Assembly: GCF_000247815.1 (NCBI RefSeq)
Contig: NC_021674.1
Coordinates: 32,517,453 to 32,581,452 of the forward strand
From: Ficedula albicollis
Lineage: Eukaryota > Chordata > Aves > Passeriformes > Muscicapidae
Direction of reading: 5' to 3'
Length of the DNA stretch: 64,000 bases
In this document: one piece after another, positions 14,961-28,960 of the stretch
Numbering within the stretch: the stretch's first letter is position 1
Layout of the letters: each line of letters begins with the position of its first letter
Position numbers and translations under genes: made by a program
The notes under the pieces: generated by a model
Databases searched by the model: none
What the model was told of the DNA's origin: nothing
What the model saw: the letters and a program-made list of their open reading frames with translations, nothing else

Positions 14961-17900
14961 TACATTTTATTGTGAAAGCTATTTTGAGCAGTGTTAGACA
15001 GGGATGCAAAACCTGGGCTTGTTCTCTTACGCTTGTTCTCTTAAGTCTGTTCTGAGGTACTTGACAGCAGCATGTTTTGGCTTTCTTGACTGACCCATAG
15101 CGCTAAATTCCAGAAGACAACACACCCTTAATTCCCACCACCTTCAATAGATACAGTGTGATCTTTCTGGATGGGGCCAAGGATGCAAACTGGGACAGTC
15201 CTGTGAGTAAATGATGAATCAGAAAAAGTAGTGACTCACGAACTTGGCTTTCAAATATTATGTCACTAGTGAAGCCCAGACAATGCAGAACATTCGTCTC
15301 CCAAATCAATACAGGTTACAATTTCCAATAGAAAAACTGCTGAGACTGGGTGCAGCCACAGGGTAGTTGTGGAGGGGCACTGGCAGCACAGTGGCTCCCT
15401 CTCTCCTGAGCAGGACAGCCATGAAGAGAACAGACCTCTAGCACAGCCCTTGTTAAGCCTGCCCATGGTCAGTACAAACCTAGGGCTTCATTTTCCTCGG
15501 CCTCTCACACCTTAAGGTACTCAGTGCAAATAAACTGGCATCAGATGGTCTTCTCCTCATCTGCAGTGGTAGAATAAGGGATCAGCACCAGGGATTTCTC
15601 AGTCAGTACATCAGTGTGTGAACAATATTTACTGTAACCATGGGGATTATTTACAGCCTGGACAGCATGACCCTTATCTTTTTCTATTCATCTCTCTTCA
15701 GCTACATCCCCTAAAATAAAAAAAATATAATCTTGCCATTAAGACAGAACTCAAATAATCACGTGCAACTTAATAAGGTTAAAGTAATTTTGACCAAACA
15801 CGGGACAACAAACAAAGTTCTGTTTATGGCAAGATAGATGTAAAGCAGTTGTAGTGGTGATTTAGAATTGATTCGATCTAAGTGCATCTCAAAAAATTGT
15901 GAAATAGAATCTACCAGCTAAAACTAATGAGCACAAAACTACATTGATTTGGCCCAGGGTGGACAAATAGAACATCTGGCATATTTGGCACCGATGACAC
16001 AGCTGGCATTGTTGGACCCGTTTCTGCAGAAGGTACAGATGCAGAAATGGGAGAATTGGTACAAACAGTGCAGATGGAACAGTTGGAACAGATGACAGTG
16101 GGCAGAGCTGGCGATGCTGGCACAGGTGTCATAACCTCAACAGCTGGCACAAGTTGTGACAATCCTGGGATTTCTTAGTGCAAGGCACATGTTCATTTTG
16201 GCTTTGGCTGCAGAGAGATAAGAGCATTTTATAATTAGTAAATGTGCCATTTAAAAAAGAACTTTTTTTCCATCCTTAAGGACATCCACCTCCAACTGTT
16301 ACAGCCTGGAATGTGGAGCATTTCTGCAAATTATGATTTCCCAGAGAAAACCACAATTGATAAATACAGATTTAATATAAGGTAATTAGACATTTTTATT
16401 CTCATATAGATAATAATCATGAATAGGATTTCTTCATAAGAGGTTTGTTAAAAAACATGGTCAGATCTGTAGCCTGATCATGGAGATTAAAACAAGCTTT
16501 GTCTTAAAGCCAAGGCTTGTTTACCACCAAATTGGTGGGCTATATTTTCCAAAAGAGCAATGCTTCACAATGAAACGGAGTTTGACAGAAGCCACTGGGA
16601 AGAGCAGGGCACCGGGTAAGCACCGTGGAAATAGTTAATTCTTTGGCTGAAAAATGAGCCATACTTAGGGCAAGAATGAAAAAATGGAGAAGCCACAATA
16701 TTGCTTATTCTTTAGCAATGCAGCTTTGTTAAACATTATTGAAAATACCATGGGTTAGAGTCTGATTTTCATCTGAGAAAGCAAATACCTTGCTCTCCCT
16801 CGAGCCTCTGCTCTGTGAGTAGCTGTAACAAGGCAGTATCCTTTGATTCCTATGAAAAGATAAGCAACAAGATGAAGTTGCTTGCCAAGAATTTAAAACA
16901 GAAATTAATTCCTTCTTTTGTTTCAACTGTTAAATGCTATAGAGAGCAGGCAGGAAGTAAATTTTGCTGAACTCTGGGGCCTGATCCTGCAAAACCTTAT
17001 TCACGGCTGTCTTCAATAGCAACACAAGCCTGCAGTGGAAGGGCTTGGAGGATTCAGCTTCCCTTTTCAGAAGACTTACACCCTGCAGAGCTTACTTGTT
17101 GGATATATTTCTGAATGCACCTTTTATCATGCTGCTTGCACAAAACCAGTTTTCACCAACCTGATTTCACTGCACAAAGAGACCGTTGGTCGGTATTTTT
17201 AGTAAAGAGAATTTACAGGAAAGAGGTTTTTTTTTAAAAAAAGGACAAGACCCAGGACAAACCAATAAAAATACTGAATTGAAAAATATTTAACAGCTTG
17301 AAAAACCTCAAACGAGTACATAACTGTCACGGCTGGAGAGGTTTTTAGTACTCAGCCATTTTGAGCAATTCTTTGTCCTCTGTTTAGTCATGTGCTCCCC
17401 TACCTTGTGCTGTACAGTACAAAACCACTGGTTAGCCAGACACACTTTATATCAAGTGATAACTACAATTTAAACCCTCTTGAAACAGAAAAGCAATAGT
17501 TTGGAGCAGAGGAAGTTAAAGGTGTGTTGCTCAGCTATACTCCCAGCTACACCTCAAGGAACAGAGATATTGAAAACAAGACCCAAATTTCCTGTCTCCT
17601 TGTTTCAAGCACAGACAGCTATTGGTCTAAGCAGACTGCTACAAAACCCAGCCTATAAATGTTCATAAAATCAGGAGTAGGTCCTTTATATTGGCACAGC
17701 TGCAGTAAATTTTCTAAATTGCCAAGCTGGTGAGCTGACCATAGCAGTTTAAACCAGGTCTGTTTCCTTCAAGCCAAGTTCAAGTGATAGCCATAGCTCT
17801 CCTGTTTTCCTGGATATGGCCATGCAGCCAGCAGTACCACCAGCTCCCAGTGGGACCAGGAGCACCCCCCACAGCAGGTCACACAGCCATCCCTTCAAAG

Positions 17901-18580
17901 CTGTCAGCCACCACTGCCTTGTCATTGCCTGTCACCCAGGAATGGTGGAATTACAGCAGGAGCGAACCCGGATGTTTCACATGAGGGAAGGGAGAGGAGG
18001 ATTTCACCTGGGCTGCTGCCTTACTGCTCACTGGGCTTATCAAGAAGAAATAAATTTGGTTTCCTGTGTTTCATGTGTGCTTTGCTCTCTGCCTTTTATT
18101 TAATAGCTGCCTGCACACCCAGTTCTTCATAACCTAGGGATGTCTAATGAAAACATTCCTCTCTTGCTCTGGCTGCAAACTTTTACGATGTGCTTTAATC
18201 TGCCCTTCAAACAGTTGCTGCACATGCTGGCTCACTGCTGTCCCTGGAGATCTTCTGCCAGGCTGTGATATCCCAGCTGGGGTGGCAACTGGGGCAAGCA
18301 GCTATTCCCCCTTCTGTACACCAGCAGATCCACCCTGAAGAAAATTTCTATTCACCATGGGATGAGCTTCCTGATCCTAGCAAGACCTACAGTAAAATGC
18401 AACCATTTGTTAATGGAAAGAAGACAATGATGGCTGTCTTTTTTCCCTTCTTCTCTGTATATGCAGTAGGTGTCCCTTTACGATATGGAAAGACCTTTCA
18501 CTCTTGCAATAGGTGTTTCATTTTTATTTAGTCTCTACACATTTATGATTTGAGCCCACCATGTTCTAAAAATACTCATT
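14961..18580. other. unannotated non-coding DNA
   Basis: No gene is recognised. The frame at 15911-16162 (minus, 83 codons) is rich in V, P and T because the DNA holds loosely repeated GGCA/GAACAG words; it is not a known protein. An AATAAA-containing stretch near 18046 resembles the end of a transcript or LTR, but I could not find matching LTR ends. Confidence 0.5.
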
Positions 18581-18656
18581 TTACTCATAAAATTACCTTC
18601 TATGCACCATTTCAAACCTTACTCATAAAATTACCTTCTATGCACCATTTTTATTC
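18581..18656 (+). repeat. 38-bp tandem duplication
   Basis: Two copies start TTACTCATAAAATTACCTTC at 18581 and 18619. The second runs directly into the next duplication. Confidence 0.9.
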
Positions 18657-18788
18657 CGTTTAAACCTTCAAAATAAAGGTCACATGGGGTTTAATTACTG
18701 TCTATGACAGATACCACCTTTTATTCCATTTAAACCTTCAAAATAAAGGTCACATGGGATTTAATTACTGTCTATGACAGATACCACC
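18649..18788 (+). repeat. 70-bp tandem duplication, adjacent to the previous one
   Basis: Copies at about 18649-18718 and 18719-18788 contain CTTCAAAATAAAGGTCACAT and end GACAGATACCACC. They differ at ATTCCGTTT versus ATTCCATTT, a CpG transition, and at ATGGGG versus ATGGGA. Two independent tandem duplications side by side suggest a local hotspot. Confidence 0.92.
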
Positions 18789-19330
18789 TCTCTGCACAGA
18801 CACCATATTTCACCTAGCTCCCCAGAAAATAAGCCCATTAATTATGGTCAAGGTGCTGCTCAGTCATCACAGCTCAACGTTTTCTCTTGTCTCAACATTC
18901 CGTGATTGAGGATCAGCTCCCCAGCAAATATGAATCATTATATCTTCTCCAAAGCCAACACAACTCTGCTGATTACCTTATTGAGGATCTAGCTCTGTAT
19001 ATTATGGAGGCAACATCTCCATGAAATTGATTTTGGAAGCAGAAGTGCAATTTTTCTAATATGATTAAAGCACATGCTGTTGCGACAGCATTTACAGGTT
19101 GGAAATTGAGTTACTAAATGGTCCTTTGTCTGCTTAGCATTACCCTTGATGGTTGCTTCCTTCACCCAGTCCAGACACTGCTCTTTGTGCCTGGCATGCT
19201 CTCCTAATGCCATGTAAAGCTGGTTCTCTGGGTACCAGCTTAGGATCAAGAGCTCTGCTTTACCACAGACTCCTTGTGTAACCTGGAGCAAGAGTCTTGT
19301 CTCCTTGTGGAGACATCCTGGGGAAACTTT
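18789..19330. other. unannotated; part of a 241-codon minus-strand frame
   Basis: A stop-free minus-strand frame runs from 19714 to 18989 (241 codons). I do not recognise the protein. It crosses the 58-base duplication at 19331-19446, whose length is not a multiple of three, so the two copies are read in different phases. This argues strongly against a conserved coding sequence. Confidence 0.5.
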
Positions 19331-19446
19331 CAGATTTCTGGGTCTGGCTGGGTACCCCAACTCACTTGAACAGCACACCAATACCCACCAGATTTCTGGG
19401 TCTGGATGGGTATCCCAACTCACTTGAACAGCACACCAATACCCAC
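19331..19446 (+). repeat. 58-bp tandem duplication
   Basis: Copies 19331-19388 and 19389-19446 share CAGATTTCTGGGTCTGG and end CACACCAATACCCAC. They differ at two positions (GGCTGGGTACC versus GGATGGGTATC). Confidence 0.94.
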
Positions 19447-21983
19447 TCTTCCTCTTGTCTTTGCTGCACCTCTGCAAAGCAGAAATCTGGGCATAGCAGC
19501 CACAAGGAGCCATGGTGTGCTCTGGCCAAGTGGTTGACCCTGCTTGCATCAACAGCTGGGGAGACAGGCTTTCCAATTTATTAAAGAACCCTCTCACATC
19601 TTTCATTAAACAATTGGAATAGCCCTGTGCTTCCACTGCCATCTTACTATGTCTGTCTCTTCCCCAGACATTTTCTACACTAGGCCCCAGAATAAAATGG
19701 AGTATTGTGCTCATTTACCACCTGTAAAGTGCCCAGAGCCTGGGAGCTGCTGCAGTCACCATTACAGTCACTGACTGGTTGTTTATGAACAGAGTAGCAC
19801 CAGTTTTTTGCTGCAATTCCATACCTTACCTTCAATCGATTCCTATGTTGATGGAGTTGATCCAACCTTCTAAATGATTGTTTAACCTGATTTCTCTTCA
19901 CTGAAATGATGTGCACTCTTTCATACAGCAGTGTAACTTCTTCGCTACATCAGAAAAATGTCCAAGATTTGGGGTTTTTTTCTGCAATATTTTATGTAGA
20001 TCTTAAATTCAACTCTGGACCATGCTCTTGCAGCCTCTGATCCAAACCTCAATTAGGTCAATGGAAGTCTCTCCTTGGGCTCTGAATCAGGACATTTTCA
20101 ACATTACCTGCTCCCCATGCCATTTCCCCAGGACTTACCTAGGTGTTTCAGCTGCATACTGAGGATCTTCTTGGGAGCCTGGAAATATGAAGGTGACTCA
20201 CTCCTCTTTGTCTAAAATTAATGCAGATTATTTGGACTTTCATCCAGGGGTACTTCTAGATTCCTCTATGGAAAGTTTATGGAATTAAATAGTCAGGAAT
20301 TAATACTCTGTGCCCCAAAGCTCCCTCTTTTGACCCACAGGGCAAGTGTGCTTTTGCAAAAAATTCCCAGATCCTGTTTTCTCCAAGGGGGAATCAGAGA
20401 GGCAGGTCTGCCTTCTCTTTCCTTGCCCTGGTCAGGTCTATTAGCAGAGCACTTGCACAAATGAATAACCCACAGCAGGGAGTTGCAGCACTGGAGTTAG
20501 CACTATGCAAATGCCCGGGAAACAAATGCTGGTGCCTTTACACTGCACAAATTTAACGCCATAATTTGCCTCAAAGTCTTCACTGCTGCTGTTTGCTGAG
20601 CAAAGTACTGTTCTTCTGCATGCTATCAGAATACAGCCCTAAGTGCTTTCCTGGACTAGGTCCCAATATCTGTACATTTGCCTTGGAAGATAAAATAAGT
20701 AATGATATATAGGGCTGGGTGAGAGTCATCTCACTACATTGTCTGCTTTTTCTTGGCACATTTGCTGATGCGTTTGTGGCTGAGAGAGGACAAATGTCTC
20801 TGCAGGATCTGTCTTTGGGATTTACTGGGCTTTGCACGCTGAAGAAGCATACAGTACCTTTTTCAGACTAGACTGGGCTTTCTTTTTCCAGCCATATCTG
20901 AAATTTCAGTATTGGATCTATCCATGTACCCAAGGAACTGCATGTCCAGGTTCTTCGGAGGTTTAACTATGTCTCTACAGTAGCTGCAATCACTTTGTGA
21001 AAAAATAACCTCATTTTTGTCTCAGCTTTGGATCATCTTTGTTGTCCTAAGCCTATGTGACCAGCGTCCACTTTCATTCTAGGTGGTCCTTTTCACTTGC
21101 AGTCAAAGAATACAAACTTGTGAAGTTGCAAAGCCATCTACATCACTGTCAATCTTTTCAGACACCAGCTACAGCTCTGTATTTCATCTCAGCTGATGAG
21201 CCTGAGCAGGGTTTACACAGCTTCTCTTCCCTGGACCCTGAAGAAGAGCCTTCTCCAATGAGAAAGTGCTCTTGCCATTATAAATGGCAATGCAGACCAT
21301 GATAAAAACTGATGATGCTTGTTTTGTCTCACTGGGATATTGTTTTCTTCACTTTCTGGTACCCAGTACATCAGGATTTTGGATGAAGCACAATTTATTG
21401 AGATTTCTGGCACTGGTATAGCTGAATTATGTTTGATTCAGCTCTTCAGCCGCGAAACCTCAGCACTGAAGCACTACACATCAGGTTTCACTGCCTTCCA
21501 GTAGGTTTCCCTTTTCTTTGTTTCATCTGCAATGCTTCTTTAAAAGCAGTTGTTGTTCAGTCAGTCTGTAAATTATTAGAGTCATCTCCTTGAAGCATTT
21601 TTGTAGCTATCCTGCTGCAGAGTTGCTTCTGTTTTCAAGTGTTCATGTACTTTTAAGCAATTCAGGCTTAAAAGTGGGGTCCTGATTCTGGGTCCAATGT
21701 TTCTGCAATGTGTGTTTCACAGTTACTATTAACAATACTAATTGCAAACTGAAAGAATGTTGCTAAAGGGGAAATGAGTACCACACTCTGTCAGTATTAG
21801 AAAACGGTTTTCTGTAGATGTGATGATTCTGTAACCAGCATTAAATAGTAGATTTTCTGGAAGGTAAAGATTAAAAGAAAAAAAAATTAGTGGGGTACTG
21901 AGGTATCTCAAACATAACAGGAGAGTCTAGGGGGAGACCTTCCTTGCTCTGAGAGAAAATAGCTGGATGTCACCCCTGTTACG
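19447..21983. other. unannotated non-coding DNA
   Basis: No element or gene is recognised. Frames are at most 85 codons outside the frame discussed at 18789-19714, they overlap between strands, and no domain is visible. Confidence 0.55.
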
Positions 21984-22080
21984 AGGGAGAGGGAGGACAA
22001 GAGGAGGCAAGGGGTAAAAGGAAGGAGGAAACAGAAAGGAAGAAGAAAGTAAAAGTGAAAGGGGAAAGCCAGAAGAAGCA
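21984..22080 (+). repeat. purine-rich tract
   Basis: The + strand is nearly all A and G for about 95 bases, with only scattered pyrimidines. Such tracts can form triplex DNA and can also be poorly covered by some sequencing methods. No function is claimed. Confidence 0.7.
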
Positions 22081-22295
22081 GCTTGCTAACAAAAAAAATG
22101 TGTTTTGCACCAGTTTTTGCAGGATTTGAAGGCAATGAGATTGACTGATCAAGGAGACAGCTATCTACTTCACGGGAGCATGACCCAGAAGCTGGCAGCT
22201 TAAGAAACCAGAGGTTAAAGGGAAGCGAGCATTTGGATAAGAAGGAGAAGGAACAGCTGTCTCCTACGTGGGAGGTGATCAGCACATAGAAATGT

Positions 22296-22440
22296 TTGGT
22301 TAAGGAGCACGACACCCGCACCTGGCAGGGGCAGATCCCCCTAATCCCGGCCAGCAGCTGGCTGCCCGCATCGCCCCGGCCCCGGGCGTGCCTTGCTGCA
22401 CTCAGGGCTTCCTGCTGCTGCTCACCGGGAAATTCAAGAG
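22296..22440. promoter_or_regulatory. small CpG cluster
   Basis: About nine CpG occur in 130 bases (for example around GCCCCGGCCCCGGGCGTGCC), against a CpG-poor background. On the minus strand CTGCCAG is followed by GTGCGGGT, which would serve as a splice donor. It could be a promoter or first exon of a non-coding transcript, but no start codon or second exon can be linked to it. Confidence 0.25.
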
Positions 22441-25400
22441 GCATTTGTCACCCTTCCAGTGGGCCCAAGGAAAAATTTGCCCCTGCAGCCTGAGGCCCTG
22501 CAAACTTCCCCTGCCCAGCTGAGCTATTCCTACCAGCTTTCAGTATGAGCAGAGGAAGTAGGGTTCGGTTTTGTCACACCTTTTGGCAGTTATGTAAATA
22601 GACTATCTAATTTACTTCTGTCATAGCCACCCACTATGTGTGCCAGTCTTGGAAATGCAGCTTGTGAGACTGGAAGGACAAGGCTGTACTCATCATGCAA
22701 GTGTCTCGTTCTTCTGGTCATGCCTGTGGTGCATCAATTGCTTGCAGTGCAGGGCATACACTTACATCCATGGTCTAGGCAGCAGTCTTGATTTGCACCA
22801 CCGTAAGGCAGGACCCACTGAATCTGCAAGCAAACATACATAATCATGTGATTTTGTATCTTCAGATACCTTATCAGCCAAAGTTTCTATGTTCTTATAC
22901 ACTTCGACACCAGGAAGCAAGGACGGCACCAAAGAGGCACTTGGCATTAAATGACACTTGTGCTCTCCTGTTGTCCCTGCCTGCTTTCACAGAACAGGAG
23001 CTTTCTTCCCAGCTTCTGCAGGTGATCACATCCACTGCTGTACCCTGGCTCTCTATTCAGCAAACCTGACAAAAACCTGTGCCCTGATCCCAGATTTTCA
23101 CTGCAGTCTGTGCATATTCCACAGATGCACACACAGGATCTCCAGAGCTCTCACTGAGTTTATGTAATGCTCTCCTTCATCACACGCTGAAACCACAAAA
23201 GATGTCTCCTGTGAGACATCTGCCCTCACGGAGGGAAATGTCAAGGAGATTTCATAGAAAAAAAAAAAAAGGGTCTTCTCTGAACCAGCTGGAGTATCCA
23301 GAACAATTACACCCAAGGATAAGCAAAATAAAAGTTAACAAAAAGGTGCTTGCACAGTTTCTGTTACCTGTAATATATAAAAAGAAACATAATCAAACTT
23401 TAATCTTCTTTAGACCTGGTTGAGCTCAGAGTGTGGTAAGTAGCTAGAGAAAAGCTCAGCAAGTCTGATATGGTTGCTACCAAAGAAAAGCCAGTACAGA
23501 ACCCCATGAATTGTCAAGGCAATTCAGTATGCACAACCAATGCTATCATGCTGGCAGGCAAGTATTTATTAGGCTGTCACATCTACGTCAGTTCAGAAGT
23601 GGTGTCAGATATTGCCACAACAAATTCTCTTGTTACAAAAAATCGGGGTGCGTATTTTTATAACATTAATACATAATATATAAAATGGTTGGAATTCATA
23701 CCAGTTGGCACTCAGTATAGGAGCCTTGTTTTGGCTGATATATACAGCATATCGGGAGATGAGGAAATTTGCTTTCTCTGCAAACATGATGACTTTCCAC
23801 AGATCAGAATTCTTTCCCTCCTGTTGAATATTGCGGGGGCTTTTCACAATTGAGCGGAACGAATTTAGGGCTGTAAGTAATTGGGAATTGGCTGCTTGCA
23901 TACAGGAAAAAAGGAAGACAAACAAAATGTCACAGTGATTATTTTTATCTCTGCGAAGTGTGTGAAATTAATTTATGAAAGCAACATTTTTGCCCTTTTG
24001 AAAGTATACGTACACAAGTTAGAAGTCTGGGTGGTTCTCTCCAGGCTACCAGGAAAGCAAAACATCTACTGTATATCTGCCCTTTAATCTAGCAGATCTT
24101 TATTTGCAGATCTGGCTGAGCATCATGTTTCTGTATCTGAGTTTCTGCCAAGTGTAGAACCAGATTTGGTTCTTAGATATACTGGTTCAAAGCTGGAGGA
24201 GTCTCACTGGCTTCAGCACATACTGATGAAGAAGCAAAGAAGTGGGTATCCTCTCTGCTCCACCCCAACCTTTTCTGTCAGTAGGGATGCCTCTGCCTAC
24301 ATGGAGTTTCACTACTTAGGAGTTATTTATTTTAGGTATTATTAGGTATTCTGCCCATGGTTGGAGGGATGGGAAGAAAGGAGGTGATGCTCACAGGAGC
24401 TGAACCCTGTAACCTTGAACCAGGGGTTCATCCCTGGTAAAAGGAGGTTCACTTTACTTAGTCACTCCACTTTGATAAAGCTGTGAAAGCAGAATTGTTG
24501 CTCAATACCACACCAGCCCTGCATGATACCAGTCATCATTAAACCATCCTAGCCATAGGAAGACCCGAAATTCAAGGGTCACACAAAGTAAAACAAACCT
24601 AAATGGAAGATAAGCCAGTCTATATGAGATTGGTTTATGCAAAGGCAAACTGATACTTGTTATACAGGTAAGAAAGTGTTATGAAAGCCAGTTTTTAACA
24701 GCATGAAATCCAGAAAAGGCCACAATGGACAACAGTGAGGAGGCAAGGAATCTGCTTACTGGGAATGCTGAGGTTCCTTCTATCTTCCCTAGAGACTGCC
24801 CCAAGCTGCTTCTGTTTTAAATACTCCTCTGGGGATTACTCTTAGAATATTGTAGGCTTTTAAGGTCAAACAGAAGCAGAACTGTTAGGGGAGAGATTTT
24901 AGTTTGGCTGTTTAAATGGCAGATTCTCTGACACAAGGAAGGGGTGGGAGAAGGGGTTACATTTTTAGGTGACACTCAAAAAGTTCAGCTCACAGAGAAT
25001 ACAAGATGTGTTCCTCTTGGGAAGGAAAACTAAATTACAGTGCAGTAATATAACCCTCTTCTTCCTCTTCCCCCCATCCCATCTGCTCCTCAGCTTTGCT
25101 TGATTATTTCCTTTTGTCCTTAAAATTCCTGTAGTTACTCATCTTTCTCTAGATTTATATGGTTCTTCAACCTTACCTTGACATTTGAAAATATTTTTTT
25201 TTAAATTACATCTACCCTGCCCCTAATGCTGTCAGCTTCTCCTTCAAATCACTTATGAACGAGTTCCCCAAACTCTGTAGAAACCCATTGTACATTTTGA
25301 TTCATTGGTACAGTTGGTGGTGGCTCTAACATTTTTTAGCTGATGGGGAATCTTAGCAGAAACTCTTGTAAGATACAGATATGTGTGTGTGTACATACCT

Positions 25401-28400
25401 TTCCAAAGGTTTAAGGGACCAGTGTCATTAAAAACAAGAATGATGCTGAGTATTCATTATCACTGTAACACTATTAAGGTGAGAATGTTAATTGTTGCAT
25501 GATGGAAAATAGAACAACTGGACATTATTTTGTACAGAGTGTTGTAGCTTTCTCCTCACTGCTGCTTTTCAGGCTTGCCCCATCACTTTGAGCTCAAGGA
25601 TAGCCAGGGAAACCTCCTCCACTGAGGGCCACTACGTAGGTGTCCTGTGTCTCCTCTGCCACAGTGTCTGGCCTTTCCTGGTGTGTCACCATGCTGGGTT
25701 TGACTCTAGCAGGGCCAGAATCTGCATTTCAAGCATAAGGGAAACAAGGCTTGGGAAGGTTTCACTAAAGGCTGTGATGTTCTGATAGAGATGGGCCAAC
25801 TGTCTCTGTGGTAAAAGCACAGATACTTCTCTGTTTAAAAAGGGGGGTAAGGAGCATAAATTGAGCCAAGCATTGGCTGCAGGCAAGGGAAGGAAATGGT
25901 TATGACCAAGGTGCTAGGGAGCAGTCTTAATACCTTGCTAGATCCATGAGCTTCAATTCCAAGCAGTTGGAAACTCAGAGGGAGGGGGATGGGGATGGAG
26001 TGGGGACAGATAAGAGCTGCTAAACCTGATAATCCAGGTGGCAAACTCAAATTGCTTACACAGGGACCTTCAGATCCTTCCCTCCTTCCTGTTAGTGCTC
26101 TCTCTGTGAACAGCTCCCCTGAGACAAACTCACTGGCCATGCTCTTATTCCAAGTGATTGAGGGTACCAGAAAACAGCACACCAGGAAGTCAGCATTGCC
26201 ATTTATTCATTCCTATGTCAGAATGGTTTCTTGCCCTTAACATTTTAAAAGAGCATGAGGGCTGCTTTACCAGAGTACTGTTCATCTTCTGGGGCTGCTG
26301 TTTGGAGAATTGTTCCCTTCCAGCATTGTAACTGATTTGCACCCCGAGTTTGGTTACATTTTCTAAACCTTTTCCATACTCATTCCACCACCAGTAAAGT
26401 CAAATTACCCATACTGGGCCATCTGCTCTTTCTACAGGCACAAGATGCAGTAAACACATGAAGACTGTAATGTAAATCCAAGTCCTCATGTGAAAGCTCT
26501 GCAAATATTAATTATTACTGTCTTAAACGATTAACCAAAGAAATGTAATCTAAATGCTAAAAGGGATAAACCTGTCAAGGTATGGAGATTGTGCAAAGTT
26601 TCCTGAGATTTCCTAAATATGGCTAAAATGTGGAGCTTCAGTTTGCTGTCTTAATTAACAAGACTATTGAGCAGTAATATGCAGGAAGGTTCCTTGCCAG
26701 GAGCAGCCACTGTTTACGGAAGGGCACGTTACTTCAGGGAACCAGATGAGAAAGTTGGGTACTCTGGAAGCACTCCTGCATGTCGTGGCATTTGATCAAA
26801 GCAGGTTGTAAATTTTCTGCTTCATCAGACAATAGCTTCAACAGAAAGGAATCAACACAGCAGGGGAGACAACAGTATATATTTCTCTATTTTTTATTTC
26901 TTTTACATATACGTATATTATTTCTTTCATGTTTATTCTTAAGAACAGGGGGTCGAGAAAAACTTTAAAATAAAATTTACTTAGTGCTATGGTTTCTGAA
27001 CCATAATTTAGATTTTGGCTACTTGTTTTCCAAGAATATCAGTGAATTCTCCCTTCTTTCAGCCAGAGGTATCTCCAAAAGCTACCAGGGGATGAGATGT
27101 TCCTCAAATAAGGTAACCTATTTTTAGCAACATTTCCAGATATAACAGCCCTATTGTCTTAATTACGTTACCATAGTGGCCAATTTGGAATGGGTTGAAA
27201 AAGCTTTTGGAATTTTTCCATGCCAGATTCTCTGCCTTTAGCATGGAGCAAGTTTAATTTGCTAACTATAAGCAAGGGCTGATCCAGACACCGTGCCCAT
27301 TCCAGCAAGAATGGGTGCAAAGTCACAGTTTTGATGGGCATGGCCTCATCTTGGCTGATGCCACACGTATCTTCCAAGGTAAACCTTTACATTCCTGAAT
27401 GTGAGCAGTGTATAAACTAGTTCATGCCAATGGCATGGGAGTTCTAACAGGGGAAATGTATCAATGTAATAATAATGAGTCATCTCATTCTTAAAGATAA
27501 CTGAAGCAGAAATATTGTACTCACACAGACAAGGTGAACCTATGTATGGTTTTTGAGTTGTTTGGTTCGGTTGGGACTTCTTTTACTCAAAAAGTTTAAC
27601 TTACCCCTCATGGATGATGGAAGCTACCAGCAAGGACTGGTGATACTTCCAGCCCTTTGCAAGGTGAAGGTGTGGCTGTCATATCCCCACTTTGGTAAGC
27701 TCAACTTCAGATGAGGCACACAGCTCACCACGAAGGGAAGGTTAGTTCCCTTCTGAAAACTGTAGAGAAGGTTGGTGCTTAGTTCAATACATGCAGATTA
27801 TCACCATTATTAAGACCTCTCTCAAAAGAAGCTGAAGAGTTTTGCCCAAAGGTAATAATCCTACTGGAGGGATTTAGAAATATTCATCATCACTGAAAGT
27901 GCATTTAACTGAAACACTGAATGTTTTTTGCTGTAGGAAATGAAGGTGATTTTACCAAAGCTACTACAGAATATATGCAATGTATGAAGGGGGTGGAGGT
28001 TTTCTCTCCGCTTTTTTTGTTTTTGTTTGGTTGGTTGGTTGGGAATTTTTAAGTGGTGTTTGTCTACCTACAGTGGCAACTGTGTCCTTTGCAATGCATA
28101 ATGTAATGTGCTGCTGCTGGAGCCCTGGTACTTCAGTTATTTTAGGGCAGTTATGTCAGAATGAAAGGAGAAAAACCCGCCTCAGTGCTTTACATTTAAG
28201 AACTACTGGCATGACATGTGCTAATTCATTAAAAAAAAATCTCATTCATCAAAACAATTCATTTTTTGTTTGAACAGGCTGAATAAACAATTTCTTACTG
28301 ATTTAATCCTGGCAGCCTTTCTAGTGACAAGTGGCTCCAGTTCATGTACAAGCACCACAGTGTCCTTAAGTATCAAGAACAAATTGGGTACATAAAGGAC

Positions 28401-28914
28401 GTTTAGTGATCACCTCTGCATGACTGCCCAGCATTCCCACTCGCCTTTTTCTCCCCCTCTTTTAATTATTTTTCTATTGTAGCAAATGTCATTAAAATCT
28501 TGAGTTTATCAGAACATTCTGAGAAACATCTGGGTTGGATCCTTTCTTTTCTTTTTCCTGCCAATGATGGGCTAACATGGCACGAAATGTTGTCCTGAAT
28601 CAGCACTAGATTGTGTACTTTCAAAAAAGGTCACAGAATAATGCTGGAACAGTGAACAGCCACATGGAAATGTGCTTACTGTAGAGCTCATTCTTGTGAA
28701 AATAGAGAAAAAGTTATAATATTTTCAATTCTTTGAAATATATACTTCCTTTTTTATTATCTCATTTTTCAATCAGACAGTAAGCATAAAGGCAAAATCT
28801 TTGTGCCATGATGAAGAAAATGTGGTAGCATCTAACAGCTACATAAGTGTGTGACAAAAATAAAAATATGTTAAAATTACATCAACAACTAATTCACTTG
28901 CCCCTGAATTTATT
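22441..28914. other. unannotated AT-rich non-coding DNA
   Basis: I see no gene, RNA or intact repeat over these 6.5 kb. Small features are a 13-base A run near 23258, a doubled TTAGGTATT word at about 24330-24352, and a G-rich stretch at 25978-26005. All frames are short (up to 115 codons) and unrecognised. Confidence 0.55.
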
Positions 28915-28960
28915 AGGGAGTTGGACTGGATGGTGGCTGTAGATCCTTTCCAGCTGAAAT
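28915..28960 (+). mobile_element. CR1 LINE, extreme 3' end
   Basis: About 45 bases read GAGTTGGACTGGATGG, then GTAGATCCTTTCCAGCTGAA, the last segment of avian CR1 elements directly before the tail. It runs without a break into the ATTCT array, so the array is best explained as the expanded CR1 tail. Only this terminal piece is recognisable; either the insertion was very short or its upstream part has decayed. Confidence 0.8.

Noticed and set aside
17960..18115. Possible solo LTR end with AATAAA and a following T/G-rich stretch
   Set aside because: No paired TG...CA ends, target duplication or internal retroviral sequence could be found.
18989..19714. 241-codon minus-strand frame, considered as a gene or retroviral remnant
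   Set aside because: It crosses a 58-base duplication that shifts the phase, so the two copies are read differently, and no domain or family is recognisable.
24405..24445. GGGTTCATCCC-like word resembling a tRNA B box
   Set aside because: No matching A box or cloverleaf stems lie at the right distance.
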